From NCBI RefSeq assembly GCF_004801405.1, contig NZ_SSOB01000044.1, positions 1 to 64,000 on the forward strand: 64,000 nucleotides of DNA, written 5' to 3'. This DNA is from Cohnella fermenti (GTDB taxonomy: Bacteria > Bacillota > Bacilli > Paenibacillales > Paenibacillaceae). The translations under genes and the position numbers were made by a program. Positions within the stretch are counted from its first letter, which is position 1. The number at the start of each line of letters is the position of its first letter. Shown here one piece after another: positions 23,022 to 33,238 of this stretch. The notes beneath the pieces were generated by a model. That model saw only the letters and a list, made by a program, of their open reading frames with translations, made no database searches and had not been told where the DNA came from.

Positions 23022-25955
23022 TTACAGCCCCCCTGCTTTTTTATCCAGACGCCTGTCCGGACTAAAATACTGATCGGCAATATCCTGCGCCCTCATCGGG
23101 CGGCTGAAGTAATAGCCTTGCATCAGATAGCAGTTGCGGGCGGACAGGAAGTCGACGTGCTGCTTCGTCTCCACCCCCTCGGCGATGACGCTCAGCTTCA
23201 GGTTCTGGGCGAGTGCGATGATCGCGTTGGTGATCGTGGCATTGTCCATGTCCTTCGCGATGTCTTGCAGGAACGCCTTGTCGATCTTCAGAATGTCGAT
23301 CGGCAGGTTCTTGAGGTAGCCCAGCGAGGAATAGCCGGTCCCGAAGTCGTCGACCGCGATGCTGATGCCAAGCCCCTTCAGCTCCTTCATCGTCCTCACC
23401 GTGACCTCGGTGTTCTTGATAATCAGGTTCTCCGTCAGCTCGAGCTGGAGGTATTCCGGGCACAGCTCCGTCTCTTCGAGAATGGACTTCACAAGCGCGA
23501 ACAGGTTGTTCTGCTCGAACTGGCGTGCCGACAGATTGACCGACATGCTGATCCGCGGATACCCCATCCGGTGCCATTCCTTAAGCTGCCGGCAGGCGGT
23601 GCGCAGCACCCATTCGCCGATCGGCACGATAAGAGCCGTCTCCTCCGCGATCGGGACGAACTGGTCCGGCGGAATCATGCCCCGCTCCGGATGCTTCCAC
23701 CGCAGCAGCGCCTCCACGCCGACGAGCCGCCCCGTCCCGTAATCGACCTGCGGCTGATAGTAGAGCATCAGCTCCTGGCGCTCCAACGCCTTGTACAGGT
23801 CGTTCTCCAGCTTCATGCTCTCGAACGTCCGCGTGTCCATCCCCTCGCGGAAGAAGTGATGCGAGTTCCCCGCCACCTCCTTCGACTTGTACATCGCCGC
23901 GTCCGCATTCTTGATCAGAGCGTCGACCGAGCAGCCGTTGTCGGGGTACACGCTGATCCCGATGCTCGCCTTCATGTAGATCTCATGCTCAAGCAGATGG
24001 AACGGCTTCAGGAAGGAATCCTTGACCGCCTGCACGACGCCCAGCACATCCTCTTCTCCCGAGATGCCGGGCAGCAGAATGACGAACTCGTCCCCGCCCT
24101 CGCGCGTAAGCGTCGCTCCCTTCGGCACGCAGCCCGCCAGGCGCCGGGCCACCTCCCGCAGCACGACATCGCCGAAGCTGTGGCCAAGCGAATCGTTGAC
24201 CAGCTTGAACCGGTCCAGGTCGAGGTAGAGCAGCGCCAGCTTCTCGTCCGCCAGCACCGCCGCCGAGATCGCCTCGTGCAGCCGGTCCTTCAGATAGACG
24301 CGGTTGGGCAGATCGGTCAGGCTGTCGTAGTAGGCGAGGTAACGCACCTTCTCCTCCATCTGCCGGCGCAGCGTAATGTCCTTGAACGTAACGACCTCGC
24401 CGACGATCTCCCCCTTCTCCCGGATCGACGAGATGACGAACTCGACCGGGAAGCTGGAGCCGTCCCGGCGATAGAACGCCTCGGCTTGGAAGAACATGTC
24501 CCAGTGCCCCGCAGCCTCGCTTTCCGACTCCCGTTGCGTTTTCGACCCCCTGTCCGCCTCCGGTCCGCACAGAATCAGGCTGGCGCAGCGGCCGATCAGC
24601 TCCTTGCGCGAATCGTAGCCGAGAATCGACACGCCGGACGGGTTGCAGAACGTGATCCTCCGCTCGAGATCAAGCCCGAAGATGCCTTCGCCCGCCGAAT
24701 TGAGGATCAGCTCCTTCTCCCGGCTGAGCTGGCTCAGTTCCGCGACGAGCTTCTCCAGCTCCCGGTTCTTGTCCGTAATCTCCGACGTTCTCTCGCGAAT
24801 GATGCCCTCCTGCTTCTCTCGGAAAAGCAAATTGGAAATCGTCGAAGCGGTCGCATCCACAATCGATTGCGCCAGCTCGATTGCCGACTTCGAGTAGTGT
24901 GGGTGCCCGCTCGCTTCTCCCTCCAGGAGGCTGACGACGGGGATCACCCCGAGCACCTCCCCGCGGGACAGCATCGGGAACATGACCAGCCCCTTCATGC
25001 CGAAGCTGCGGCACAGCTCGTGGTTCGGCCTGTCGTCGGCGTAGACGTCGGGAATAAGCACCGCCCGCTTCGAACGGATAACCTCCTGGAACACGGCATC
25101 GTTGCTCTCGTCGATCGTCACCTTGCTGTGCGCCTGCATCCACGCCTCTTCCGTCCAGTCGCTATCGCGGCTGAGCCTCGCGGGTTTAATCTTCGATTCC
25201 GTGATCGGATCGAGCAGATGAACGCCGATGTTCGCATTGCCGAGCACCTTCGCGAGGTACGAGAAGCAAGTGTCCAGGCTCTCCTGCATCGTGGAGCACA
25301 TCGCCAGATCGCTTGTCACGTCCAGCAGCAACTGCTTCTCCGCAATCAGATTCTCCTTGTGCGCCAGATTGTTCGCGTTCTGAATCGCCACGGCCGCCAT
25401 GTTCAGGTACGCCTCCACCGTCTGAATCTCCGAATCCGTCAGATTCATCGGAATGCCGTAGTCGAACAGGAAGACGAGTCCGTACACCTCCTGCTCGTAC
25501 GAGATCGGCAGCGCCAGCAGCGACTTGATCCGGAACCCTTCGACCGCGCGCGGGTCCGGCCGATCGTCCTTCGACGTATCCGGAATGTAGATCGTCCGCT
25601 TCGTCTCGATCACTTCCTTGGCCAGCCGATCGACCTCCAGATCGATCACGTGCATGTCCAGCGTCCATCCGTTCAGCACTTCCGGCTTGCCCACATAACC
25701 CCGGAACGTTCCGTCCGCCTGAGGCAGGTAGATGCCGACCGAGTCGCACTGCACGATCTCCTCCGAGATCGCCGCCGTCACGTTCACGAGCACCTCGCGC
25801 AGCTCCAGGTTCATGTTGATCAGCTTGGTCAGATTCGCCAGACGGGAATACCTCATTTGCTCTCGAATCAGCATCCTTTCGACCCCATTCTTAGAAATGT
25901 AGTCCAAGCGACAGCATCCACCAAGTTGCCGTTCAACAAAACCTCGCTTCATCAT
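23022..25955 (-). CDS. GAF-GAF-PAS-GGDEF-EAL cyclic-di-GMP signalling protein
   Basis: 977 residues if the first ATG is used; an ATG at residue 28 ([11 protein letters not shown]) is an alternative and neither has a strong ribosome site. Order: GAF (about 55-200), GAF (about 220-370), coiled coil (to about 415), PAS (about 415-535), GGDEF (about 545-705), EAL (about 715-960). The cyclase site [13 protein letters not shown] and the phosphodiesterase motifs [23 protein letters not shown] and DKAFLQDI are intact, so it may both make and degrade c-di-GMP. No membrane segment. It is followed by the ThDP enzyme gene with a 3-base gap, so the two may be co-transcribed. Confidence 0.93.
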   Translation of the reverse strand: MMKRGFVERQLGGCCRLDYISKNGVERMLIREQMRYSRLANLTKLINMNLELREVLVNVTAAISEEIVQCDSVGIYLPQADGTFRGYVGKPEVLNGWTLDMHVIDLEVDRLAKEVIETKRTIYIPDTSKDDRPDPRAVEGFRIKSLLALPISYEQEVYGLVFLFDYGIPMNLTDSEIQTVEAYLNMAAVAIQNANNLAHKENLIAEKQLLLDVTSDLAMCSTMQESLDTCFSYLAKVLGNANIGVHLLDPITESKIKPARLSRDSDWTEEAWMQAHSKVTIDESNDAVFQEVIRSKRAVLIPDVYADDRPNHELCRSFGMKGLVMFPMLSRGEVLGVIPVVSLLEGEASGHPHYSKSAIELAQSIVDATASTISNLLFREKQEGIIRERTSEITDKNRELEKLVAELSQLSREKELILNSAGEGIFGLDLERRITFCNPSGVSILGYDSRKELIGRCASLILCGPEADRGSKTQRESESEAAGHWDMFFQAEAFYRRDGSSFPVEFVISSIREKGEIVGEVVTFKDITLRRQMEEKVRYLAYYDSLTDLPNRVYLKDRLHEAISAAVLADEKLALLYLDLDRFKLVNDSLGHSFGDVVLREVARRLAGCVPKGATLTREGGDEFVILLPGISGEEDVLGVVQAVKDSFLKPFHLLEHEIYMKASIGISVYPDNGCSVDALIKNADAAMYKSKEVAGNSHHFFREGMDTRTFESMKLENDLYKALERQELMLYYQPQVDYGTGRLVGVEALLRWKHPERGMIPPDQFVPIAEETALIVPIGEWVLRTACRQLKEWHRMGYPRISMSVNLSARQFEQNNLFALVKSILEETELCPEYLQLELTENLIIKNTEVTVRTMKELKGLGISIAVDDFGTGYSSLGYLKNLPIDILKIDKAFLQDIAKDMDNATITNAIIALAQNLKLSVIAEGVETKQHVDFLSARNCYLMQGYYFSRPMRAQDIADQYFSPDRRLDKKAGGL

Positions 25956-26527
25956 CCGAGATCATCCACAGGTTGAGGTAATGGACAAATATTCTACATC
26001 TTTTTCATTTCTCCTTTTTTCCATTTGAGAATTTTTGTGGCTTTTTTTGCAGGTGACGGGAAGCGGCAGAAGGCGACAAGAACCTAGTATTTATGCGGCT
26101 TCAATCGACATTGTTCGCATTCGGATAGGCCAATCGGTCCGGTGAAAAAAGTACGGTTCCCGGTGGCCGATCCAGCCTCTGGGAACCGCTTATGGTTTGC
26201 ATTAAGCTACATCGCGCATCGGACCAAGAGAGAGCAATCGAGGAGCCCATCTTATCGACTCGGAAGCTCCCTAGCCAGCCGGGCCGCCGCGAACGCAGGA
26301 GCGAACGCCGGCGCCGCCATTATTGACCATTGCCGCCGCGCCGTGCGCTCCTCCGGCAGATGCACGGTTGCCGCTCCGCGGTCGCTGCCCGGCTTTGCCC
26401 GGCGTGCTTCCTTGTGCCCTCGCTGCAACCTCGCTTTGGCGTGCTCACTCTGACACTCTCGCTCCCGAAGGCCAACTTCCGTCTGCTTTCCCCTCCCCCC
26501 TCCGCCGGCGCCAGGGCTGCGACGACG

Positions 26528-26712
26528 AATGAATGTGATTTATCACATTCATTCCGGCGGCAAACGGGGATTTGCAGGTTTTTATGCGGTTTTTCATATA
26601 TATCGCAGCATCGGGACTGCACAGAGCGCCTATATATGTGAAATTTCGCATAAAACCTTGCGAAACAGCGGATCTGCAGGGGTGCGAATGTGAAATTTCA
26701 CATAAAATTCGG
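26528..26712. repeat. composite palindromic repeat, rearranged copy
   Basis: Contains GAATGTGATTTATCACATTC, TTTTTATGCGGTTTTTCATA, TATATGTGAAATTTCGCATA and CGAATGTGAAATTTCACATA. The boxes are the same as in the other copies but the order differs, beginning with the TGTGA box that normally ends the element. Confidence 0.72.
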
Positions 26713-26767
26713 ATTCGAGCAGCGGCCTCCCCCTGCTCGAACCAGCGGGCAGCGGCAGGGAGGCGAG

Positions 26768-26881
26768 GTTAGTCTGGAGCAGGATGGTCTTGAGGTGCGG
26801 GCACGAGACAGCGTAGGAAGCGAAGTCGTTCCGGGCGGCAACAGCAGAGTTAGTCTGGAGCAGGATAATCTTGAGGCGCGG
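26768..26881. repeat. 33-bp direct repeat, two copies 81 bp apart
   Basis: GTTAGTCTGGAGCAGGAT at 26768 and 26849, each continued by TCTTGAGGYGCGG. It lies just beyond the topB terminator. Function unknown. Confidence 0.7.
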
Positions 26882-26897
26882 AGTTTGGCTGGAGAGA

Positions 26898-26937
26898 AAG
26901 GCCCGGCATCTTCCAGATTCGGAGGATGCCGGGCCTT
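26898..26937 (-). terminator. terminator of topB
   Basis: AAGGCCCGGCATC and GATGCCGGGCCTT form a perfect 13-bp stem with a 14-base loop. On the minus strand it is followed by CTTTCTCTC, 15 bases beyond the topB stop. Confidence 0.85.
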
Positions 26938-26952
26938 GCCGGGCGCGATGAT

Positions 26953-29268
26953 TTATTCGCGCTCCAGCGACAGTTCGCCTGTCGCCGGGTTCGCGAGGAT
27001 GATCCGGGCGTCGTACGGCTCGCCCGAGGCGTGCTTGAACTTGAGCTTGCTCGTGCGGCCCTTCTCGAGCAGGCTGCGAACCATGCTGTCGGTAAGCGTG
27101 CGGCCCTGGTTCTCCTTCCAGATGACGAAGGAGCACCCGGTCTTGTAATGGCTGCAGCCGTACCCCTTGCGGCCCATGAAAATCTGCCCGCCGCAGCCAG
27201 GCCGCGGGCAAGAGCCGACGACGGCCGGAGCCCCGGGGGCGGCGGCCGTCTTCTCCTGCGGAGCGCGGGAGGCCGAGGCCGTTGCCGCCCCGCTCCCGCC
27301 CTTGGCGGCGCCGCGCCCGCTTCCGCTGCCGGAAGCCGCTCGCGAGCCGCCGCTCCGCTTCGCCCGCGCCGGCTTCTCCGGCTGGGCGAAGGCGGTCTTG
27401 ACGGCGGGGCGCTGCACCCGCACCTTGTCGATGATCTGCACCGTGAACCGCTTCACATTGTTCATGAACTGCTCGGCGGACGCCTGCCCGCGGGCGATCT
27501 CGTTCAGGCGCTGCTCCCAGCGCCCCGTCATCTCGGGCGAGGTGAGCAGCTCGACGCCGGCGCCGCGGATCAGCTCGACCGCCGTGCGGCCCTTCGGCGT
27601 AATGACGATCCGCTTGCCCTGCATGTCGATGTACCCGACATTCTTCAGCCGCTCGATCGTTGCCGCCCGAGTCGCCGGGGTGCCGAGCCCGCTGTCCTTC
27701 ATGACGTCGCGCAGCTCCTCGTCCTCGATCTGCTTGCCCGCGCTCTCCATCGCCTTGAGCAGCGTGCCTTCCGTATAAGGCTTCGGAGGCTGCGTCTCCT
27801 TCGCCTTCGCCTCCGAGCGCTCGCAGAGCACCGGCTCCGCGGCGTTCAGCTCGAAGACGCCGTCCGTCTCCTCCTCTTCCTCCTCCGGCTCCTGCGAATC
27901 GGCGCCTCCCTTGCGTCCGCCCTTCTTGCCGGGTCCGGCCCCCGAGCCAACGCCGTTCCCGGCGTCGCCGCCGTAGATCACCTTCCAGCCGAGCGAGAGA
28001 AGCTGCTTGATCGTCGTCTTGAAGCGTTCCTCCTCGACCAGAGTCATGACCGTATGCACCTTATACTCCGCCGCAGGGTAGAAGTGCGCGAGGAAGCGAC
28101 GCACAACTAAATCGTATATTTTCTGCTCATCGGCACTCAAGGCTCCCGCCCGCTTCAACGTCGGCATGATCGCATGGTGGTCCTCCACCTTCGCCGGGTT
28201 GCATACCGCCTTGTTGTTCTTGTGCACGAACCGCTTCTCCGCCCCGTTCACAAGCTCCGTGTAATCCCCGTTGCCCCTCAGCGAATCGAGCACCTTGTGC
28301 ATCTCCGGAATGTTCTGCTCGTTCACGTAGTTCGAATTCGTCCGCGGGTAGGAGATGACCTTGTGCTTCTCATACAGCGCCTGCGCCACGTCGAGCGTCT
28401 TCTTCGCCGAGAAGCCGTACTTCCCGTTCGCCTCCCGCTGCAGCAGCGTCAAGTCGTACAGCCTGTACGGGTACTCCTTCGTGTCCTTGACGTCGTAGCT
28501 CTCGATGACGCCCTGCTTGCCCTGCACCTTCGCCGCGAGCTTGTTCGCCTTCTCCTCGTCCGTGATGCGGTCGCCCTGCCAGATGCCGCGATACGCCGTC
28601 GTCCCCTGCTTGAAGTAGCCGTACACCTCGTAATACTTCTGCGAATCGAACGACTCGATCTGCTTCTGGCGGTCATAGATCAGCGCGAGCACCGGCGTCT
28701 GCACGCGGCCGACCGAGAGCAGCTCGTTGTGCTTCGTCGTGAAGGCGCGCGACCCGTTCATGCCGATCAGCCAATCCGCCTCGCTCCGCGCCCGCGCCGC
28801 CTCTGTCAGATTCGCGTATTCCGCGTCGTCCTTCAGCTCGTCGAAGCCGCGCCGGATCGTCTCCGCCGTCAGGTCCGAGATCCACAGCCGCCGCACCGGC
28901 TGCCTCAGCTTCAAGTGCCGCCGAATCAGCGAGAAAATATGCTGTCCCTCCCGCCCGGCATCGCAAGCATTAACAAGACTGTCGCACCGGGCCGCGAGCT
29001 CCTTGATGACCGTCAGTTGGTCCTTCGTCTTCGGGTTCGGCAGCAGCTTGAACTCATCCGGAATGATCGGCAGATCCCCGAAGCTCCACTTCTTATACTT
29101 GTCGTCGTACCGATCCGGCTCGGCCAAGCCGATGAGATGCCCGATCGCCCACGTGATGATATAGTGCTCCCCTTCAAGATGCGTGCGCTTGTTCTGCGCC
29201 CTCGGCTCGATCACCGACGCAATGTTGCGGCCCATGTCCGGCTTCTCCGCGATAACCAACGTTTTCAC
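26953..29268 (-). CDS. topB: DNA topoisomerase III
   Basis: 771 residues; a type IA topoisomerase that passes single strands and decatenates DNA. The Toprim acidic triad is in DAGREG (Asp103 onward), the active-site tyrosine is Tyr307 in VISYPRTNSN, and GLGTPATRAATIERL is the family's conserved helix. Two low-complexity inserts stand out: a Gly/Lys/Glu linker near 445-475 and a Ser/Gly/Ala/Arg-rich linker near 650-690. A C-terminal single zinc-ribbon-like domain (CPRPGCGGQIFMGRKGYGCS) follows. The protein is longer than B. subtilis TopB because of these inserts. Single gene with its own terminator. Confidence 0.96.
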   Translation of the reverse strand: MKTLVIAEKPDMGRNIASVIEPRAQNKRTHLEGEHYIITWAIGHLIGLAEPDRYDDKYKKWSFGDLPIIPDEFKLLPNPKTKDQLTVIKELAARCDSLVNACDAGREGQHIFSLIRRHLKLRQPVRRLWISDLTAETIRRGFDELKDDAEYANLTEAARARSEADWLIGMNGSRAFTTKHNELLSVGRVQTPVLALIYDRQKQIESFDSQKYYEVYGYFKQGTTAYRGIWQGDRITDEEKANKLAAKVQGKQGVIESYDVKDTKEYPYRLYDLTLLQREANGKYGFSAKKTLDVAQALYEKHKVISYPRTNSNYVNEQNIPEMHKVLDSLRGNGDYTELVNGAEKRFVHKNNKAVCNPAKVEDHHAIMPTLKRAGALSADEQKIYDLVVRRFLAHFYPAAEYKVHTVMTLVEEERFKTTIKQLLSLGWKVIYGGDAGNGVGSGAGPGKKGGRKGGADSQEPEEEEEETDGVFELNAAEPVLCERSEAKAKETQPPKPYTEGTLLKAMESAGKQIEDEELRDVMKDSGLGTPATRAATIERLKNVGYIDMQGKRIVITPKGRTAVELIRGAGVELLTSPEMTGRWEQRLNEIARGQASAEQFMNNVKRFTVQIIDKVRVQRPAVKTAFAQPEKPARAKRSGGSRAASGSGSGRGAAKGGSGAATASASRAPQEKTAAAPGAPAVVGSCPRPGCGGQIFMGRKGYGCSHYKTGCSFVIWKENQGRTLTDSMVRSLLEKGRTSKLKFKHASGEPYDARIILANPATGELSLERE

Positions 29269-29453
29269 AGGGCATGTTCCTCTCTTCCGGCAGTAGAATA
29301 AGGCATGACGTTGCGCGTTGCCATGCCGATTGCTTCCATTCTACCACATTGTCGATTCGGCGGGCATGCGGCCATTGCGATCTCCCGCTCATCATCGTCG
29401 GCAATTTTTAGGTCTCATAGCATAGCGTAGAGTATGAATGATTTTCATTATGG

Positions 29454-29477
29454 CAATAACGTTAATTAACGTTATTG
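29454..29477. promoter_or_regulatory. perfect 24-bp palindrome, probable operator
   Basis: CAATAACGTTAA is followed immediately by its exact complement TTAACGTTATTG. It lies 47 bases before the HTH gene. TTGAAA (29475-29480) and TAGAAT (29497-29502), 16 bases apart, could be a promoter overlapping the site, which would make it an autoregulatory operator. Confidence 0.6.
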
Positions 29478-29523
29478 AAAAATCGTAAATAAATTGTAGA
29501 ATGGAGTTGAGGAGATGATAAAG

Positions 29524-30279
29524 ATGAGTAAAGCAATCTATGACTATTCTCACCAACAAATAGAGCTTGCGTTCGAACAGAAGAACGGGCTTTATATCGA
29601 GAAAGAAACCGACTACATCTTTACCAAAGTTCTCGCCTTGTTATCGACCCTTCATTCAGACAAATTAATCGGCATTAAGATAAGCCATGACGAGGTTGCA
29701 TATAAGCCCGAATACCTCTTTTCCCCCAAACATAAAAGCAATCTCTTTAAGTGGTTGAAACGGTTGTATGCTACGCGCTTCCCAGCCAGCGACCTGGATT
29801 TCGGCAAGCTTAAAGTGGATTTCGAGACGTGGTACTACGATTTGGGCGGAACCTCGATTGAATTCGTCTACCATGATTCCTATTTGCTCAAACCAATGGA
29901 CGCCGCCGCCGCACTGGGCATCTCCAAAGTGACGTTAAACAAATACATCAAGCTAGGCTTGGAATGCCTGGACAACGGTTCTCAGCACAAAATCCCTAAG
30001 CATGCCGTAGAATTAATGAAGGACCCCGTATACTCCATCCGCATGCAGATGAATTATCAGAAGAAAAAAATGCTGGAGCAAACACCGGAAGAGCGCCTCC
30101 TTGAGATAACCCGGGAAATAGCCGAGCTGCAACTGAAATACGGTAAAAAGACTTATCAGGAAGCCTTCCGCGTACATGAGAGTCAGCTAGACGATCCCGT
30201 CGATTTCTATCGTTGGAAGGATCTTGCCGAAGAGCTGGATGAGATCCTCAAGGTCGCGGGGGGAGCGAGCGGGAATTGA
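29524..30279 (+). CDS. HTH-containing protein of a two-gene accessory module
   Basis: 251 residues from the ATG at 29524, spaced 9 bases from GAGGAG; an ATG at 29515 is too close to that site. No named family. The middle contains a helix-turn-helix of MerR/excisionase style (MDAAAALGISKVTLNKYIKL) followed by a basic coiled region and an acidic C-terminus (FYRWKDLAEELDEILK). The N-terminal 115 residues are mixed alpha/beta and unrecognised. AT-rich coding, unlike its neighbours, suggests acquisition. It overlaps the following small gene by TTGA and follows a perfect palindrome, an arrangement seen in self-regulated modules such as toxin-antitoxin pairs. Confidence 0.6.
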   Translation: MSKAIYDYSHQQIELAFEQKNGLYIEKETDYIFTKVLALLSTLHSDKLIGIKISHDEVAYKPEYLFSPKHKSNLFKWLKRLYATRFPASDLDFGKLKVDFETWYYDLGGTSIEFVYHDSYLLKPMDAAAALGISKVTLNKYIKLGLECLDNGSQHKIPKHAVELMKDPVYSIRMQMNYQKKKMLEQTPEERLLEITREIAELQLKYGKKTYQEAFRVHESQLDDPVDFYRWKDLAEELDEILKVAGGASGN

Positions 30280-30491
30280 AGTATGCGAACAACGATGCCG
30301 TTCTTCTTCCCGCTGACATCGATGAGATCTTAGAGGAATTCGGAGCGCTCTTGGAGAACCACACAAAGTTCAGGGACCATCCGAACCCCATCACCATCAT
30401 CATGACCCGAAGAACCGAAGCGAACGCAGGGCAAATTATGAAGTGCGAACATTGCGCGATGCTTTTGAATTTATTCGTCCGTATATGGTGA
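30276..30491 (+). CDS. small 71-aa hypothetical protein coupled to the HTH gene
   Basis: A TTG at 30276 overlaps the previous stop (TTGA), with GGGGGAG about 10 bases upstream. Residues include PADIDEILEEFGALLENHTK and a CEHCAMLLNLFVRIW ending with a CxxC pair. No family recognised. The C-terminus stops abruptly in a hydrophobic run, so it could be a truncated version of a longer protein. Confidence 0.45.
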   Translation: MKYANNDAVLLPADIDEILEEFGALLENHTKFRDHPNPITIIMTRRTEANAGQIMKCEHCAMLLNLFVRIW

Positions 30492-30592
30492 ATGGGACCG
30501 AATATACAGGCATCCAAGAATGAATAATGACGCCCTCCCATTTATGCAACAACCCGGCCTTCCTCCGAAGACCGGGCTCGCTCTCTCGCTAT

Positions 30593-30805
30593 TCAGATCT
30601 CTTCGTCGCCAACGATCTCCTGAACGCGGCCGACCTGGCCGTCCGCCAGCCTGACCTTGATGCCGTGAGGGTGGAACGCCGAGTTCGTGAGCAGATCCTT
30701 CACCGTTCCGCGCGTCCGCTTGCCGGTCCGCTGGTCCTGCTTCAGCACGATGTCCACCCGCAGTCCCGGCTTGACGTCCGCCCGGTTCCGCCCATTGCCC
30801 GCCAT
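30593..30805 (-). CDS. ywbE: YwbE family protein
   Basis: 70 residues from the ATG at 30805 behind AAGGAAGGGG; longer versions lack support. The run VKPGLRVDIVLKQDQRTGK, then THPH-like AFHPHGIKVRLADGQVGRVQ, is the complete DUF2196/YwbE signature. It has a small KOW-like beta-barrel character. Function is unknown. The gene stands alone. Confidence 0.92.
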   Translation of the reverse strand: MAGNGRNRADVKPGLRVDIVLKQDQRTGKRTRGTVKDLLTNSAFHPHGIKVRLADGQVGRVQEIVGDEEI

Positions 30806-31047
30806 GCCGTCTTCCCCTTCCTTCCGCCCCGGTCGGCTCAAGCAACTGTCCGGAACGCATTCGATCTTGGAAGCCGCCGTCACCGCCGACTCCCGCGCCC
30901 CCTATTGTACTCCAACAAGCCTGCGTTCACCTAGAACCGCGTCTTCATCGCCGGGCGACCCTCCTATTCTTGGAAAACAAGCACGTTGAGCTCATCCCCC
31001 ACAGAGAGTAAATCTTCGACGTATCATCCGCTTGCTCTCCTGCGCCG

Positions 31048-31965
31048 CTAGAACGCGGAAGTCTCTCTCCCTGCCGTCCTCGACCGGTACTGCAGCGGCG
31101 TGTTGCCCGCCTGGCGTCTGAATATACGGTGGAAGTGGGATAGATCGTTGAAGCCGCTCCGCTGCGCAACTTCCGTCACCGGCAGCGACGTGCCCGCCAG
31201 CAGCGCCTTGGCCCGCTCGATCCGGTACTCCGTCAGGAATTGGTTGATCGTCACGCCCGTATGGGCCTTAAACATTCCGAACAGCCGCGAACGCGAGATC
31301 GGGAACTGCCGAAGCAAGCTCTCGATGTGCAGATCCTCCTGATAGTGAGCGACCAAATAAGCGAGCACATCGCCAAGAAGCCGCTCGTTCTCCGACCTCT
31401 CGGCGCCGGCCGCCCGGGGCTGCCCCTGCAGGTCCGCAAGCATCAGCAGCAATTCCGCAACCGACCGCAGCGCCGACAGCTCGCCGCAGCGCGCGGCGTC
31501 GGCCTTCAATGCCCTCTCCATATCCCCCAGCAAGCCCTGCGCCTTCGCCATCTGCGGCACCGACAGGAAGAAGTGACTGCTGCCGCAGCCGGGCTCGGTC
31601 AATAGGCTGCCAATGCCGCCCGGCACACCGGGGCACAGAGCGTCAATGCCTGCCATATACGCTTCGCTCAGGGACAGAACGTATCGATGGAATTCGCGTC
31701 CGTCCGAGGAATACGGGCGATGAATTACCTGCGGCCGGATGACGGTGATCGTGCCGGCATGCAGCGGATACAGACGGTCGCCGGCAATATACGCTCCCGT
31801 TCCTCGGAGCAGCCCGTATATCTCAAATCCGTCGTGCGCGTGCAGCGTCTTCTGCCCGAGCGGAGCGGTGCGCAGCTCGCAATGCACCGGGCGCTCGGCC
31901 AGCATCCGATTGGTAACCTCATCCGCCACGCAGGGCAAACCCACGCGGCCGGCCGCCTCTTCCAT
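31048..31965 (-). CDS. AraC-family regulator with N-terminal cupin
   Basis: 305 residues: cupin sensor domain (about 25-110; LHAHDGFEIYGLLRGTGAYI) and C-terminal AraC HTH domain (about 205-300; GFNDLSHFHRIFRRQAGNTP). It is divergent from the LplB-like permease operon, 286 bases away, and probably activates that operon in response to an oligosaccharide. The intervening region carries a cre-like site. Confidence 0.9.
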   Translation of the reverse strand: MEEAAGRVGLPCVADEVTNRMLAERPVHCELRTAPLGQKTLHAHDGFEIYGLLRGTGAYIAGDRLYPLHAGTITVIRPQVIHRPYSSDGREFHRYVLSLSEAYMAGIDALCPGVPGGIGSLLTEPGCGSSHFFLSVPQMAKAQGLLGDMERALKADAARCGELSALRSVAELLLMLADLQGQPRAAGAERSENERLLGDVLAYLVAHYQEDLHIESLLRQFPISRSRLFGMFKAHTGVTINQFLTEYRIERAKALLAGTSLPVTEVAQRSGFNDLSHFHRIFRRQAGNTPLQYRSRTAGRETSAF

Positions 31966-32080
31966 AGGTTCCCCCTCCTGCCGTTCCGTCCCTTTATCTT
32001 ACCACCACACCGTTCCGCTGCGCAGTCGGCCAGTTGTCCTAAGCGCTCCCGTTCCATTAAATCGGTTTCGACGCTTGCAT

Positions 32081-32094
32081 TTGAAGCGTTTACA
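32081..32094 (+). promoter_or_regulatory. cre-like site upstream of the sugar transporter
   Basis: TTGAAGCGTTTACA matches 12 of 14 positions of the CcpA cre consensus TGWAANCGNTNWCA. It lies about 155 bases before the permease ATG and between divergent AraC and transporter genes, where catabolite repression would act. Confidence 0.4.
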
Positions 32095-32251
32095 TCCCAA
32101 AAAAGCGATATGGAAGCTTACGGGCGGTTCCGCGCCAGTGACATAATGAAGCCAGCAACAACGGCTGCGGGGCCGGCCGAGATCGCTTGTCCAATCCATC
32201 GCCCGGCCGCCTCGCCAGACCGTCAGACCCGCCAGACGAAGGAGATACGCC

Positions 32252-33238
32252 ATGCAGACCCTTTCCTCACCCAGATGCACCAATCCTGCACGCCGCGAGC
32301 AGTCGCCGGACACACAGCGGCGTTCGGCAAGGCGCCCGTTGTGGAGCCGCACCCGGCCGTTCGTTCCGTTGTACGTCTTGTTCCTGCCCGTGCTCGCCTA
32401 CTATTTAATCTTCTGGTATGCGCCGATGGGCGGACTTGTAATCGCATTCAAGAACTATAACTTCCTGGATGGCATCTTCGGAAGCCCCTGGGCCGGCCTC
32501 GATCACTTCGAGCGGTTCCTGAGCAACGGCGACTTCTGGGTTGTGTTCCGGAACACGATTCTGCTCGCCTTCTATCGTCTTCTGTTCGGCTTCCCGGCTC
32601 CGATCCTGTTCGCGCTGCTCGTATACGAGATGCGCTTCGCGAAGATCAAACGGTTTATTCAGACAATCTCGTACTTGCCGCACTTCCTGTCCTGGGTCGT
32701 CGTCTACGCGATCGCCTACAACTTCCTGTCGGATACGGGCTTCTTCAACCAGATCATCGCCGGCCTCGGCGGAGACAAGATTGCCTTCCTCGGCGATCCG
32801 GCCTACTTCCGCACGATCTTCGTCGGCAGCTCGATCTGGAAGGAGATCGGCTGGAGCGCCATCATCTATCTGGCGGCGCTGACGCGCATCGATTCCGACC
32901 TGTACGAGGCGGCGGCCATCGACGGCGCGGGCCGCTGGCGGCGGCTGGCGCACGTGACGTTGCCCGGCATCCGCACAATCGTCAGCATTATGCTGCTGCT
33001 TGCGCTCGGCAGCATCCTGTCCGTCAGCTTCGAACAGGTCGTCGTCATGATGAACGCCATGGTATCGCCCGTTGCCGAAGTTATCGATTACTACGTATAC
33101 CGGGTCGGCCTGCTCGGCGCCAACAACTTCAGCTACGCGACCGCGGTCGGGCTGTTCCGCTCGGTCATCGCCCTCGGCATCGTGCTGATCGCGAATTGGT
33201 TCGCCAAGAAATTCGATGAAGAGGGAGGCATCTGGTAA
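32252..33238 (+). CDS. sugar ABC transporter permease, LplB/YteP type
   Basis: 328 residues with six membrane helices and the EAA loop EAAAIDGAGRWRRLAHVTLP that docks the ATPase. The segment FFRNTI-like FRNTILLAFYRLLFGFPAP and the WKEIGWSAIIYLAAL motif are characteristic of the Lpl/Yte oligosaccharide importers. These rely on a shared ATPase (MsmX type) encoded elsewhere, and none is found here. GAAGGAG precedes the ATG; the stop overlaps the next permease start (TAATG). Confidence 0.93.
   Translation: MQTLSSPRCTNPARREQSPDTQRRSARRPLWSRTRPFVPLYVLFLPVLAYYLIFWYAPMGGLVIAFKNYNFLDGIFGSPWAGLDHFERFLSNGDFWVVFRNTILLAFYRLLFGFPAPILFALLVYEMRFAKIKRFIQTISYLPHFLSWVVVYAIAYNFLSDTGFFNQIIAGLGGDKIAFLGDPAYFRTIFVGSSIWKEIGWSAIIYLAALTRIDSDLYEAAAIDGAGRWRRLAHVTLPGIRTIVSIMLLLALGSILSVSFEQVVVMMNAMVSPVAEVIDYYVYRVGLLGANNFSYATAVGLFRSVIALGIVLIANWFAKKFDEEGGIW

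Larger units (their letters stand above)
25956..26952. other. 997-bp gene-poor region with repeats
   Basis: I see no credible gene: open frames here lack ribosome sites and have low-complexity composition. It contains the composite palindromic repeat at 26528-26712, a 33-bp direct repeat (26768 and 26849) and the topB terminator. It also holds the upstream region of the c-di-GMP gene, which is AT-rich at 25981-26060. Confidence 0.6.

Noticed and set aside
22983-25976. A ~1000-codon open frame opposite the GGDEF-EAL gene
   Set aside because: It is the antisense shadow of a clear multi-domain gene; its protein is Arg/His/Leu-rich without domains, typical of high-GC complement frames.
26142-26453. 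Open frame of about 103 codons upstream of topB's terminator region
   Set aside because: No ribosome site, Ala/Arg-rich low-complexity composition, and overlapped by competing frames on both strands.
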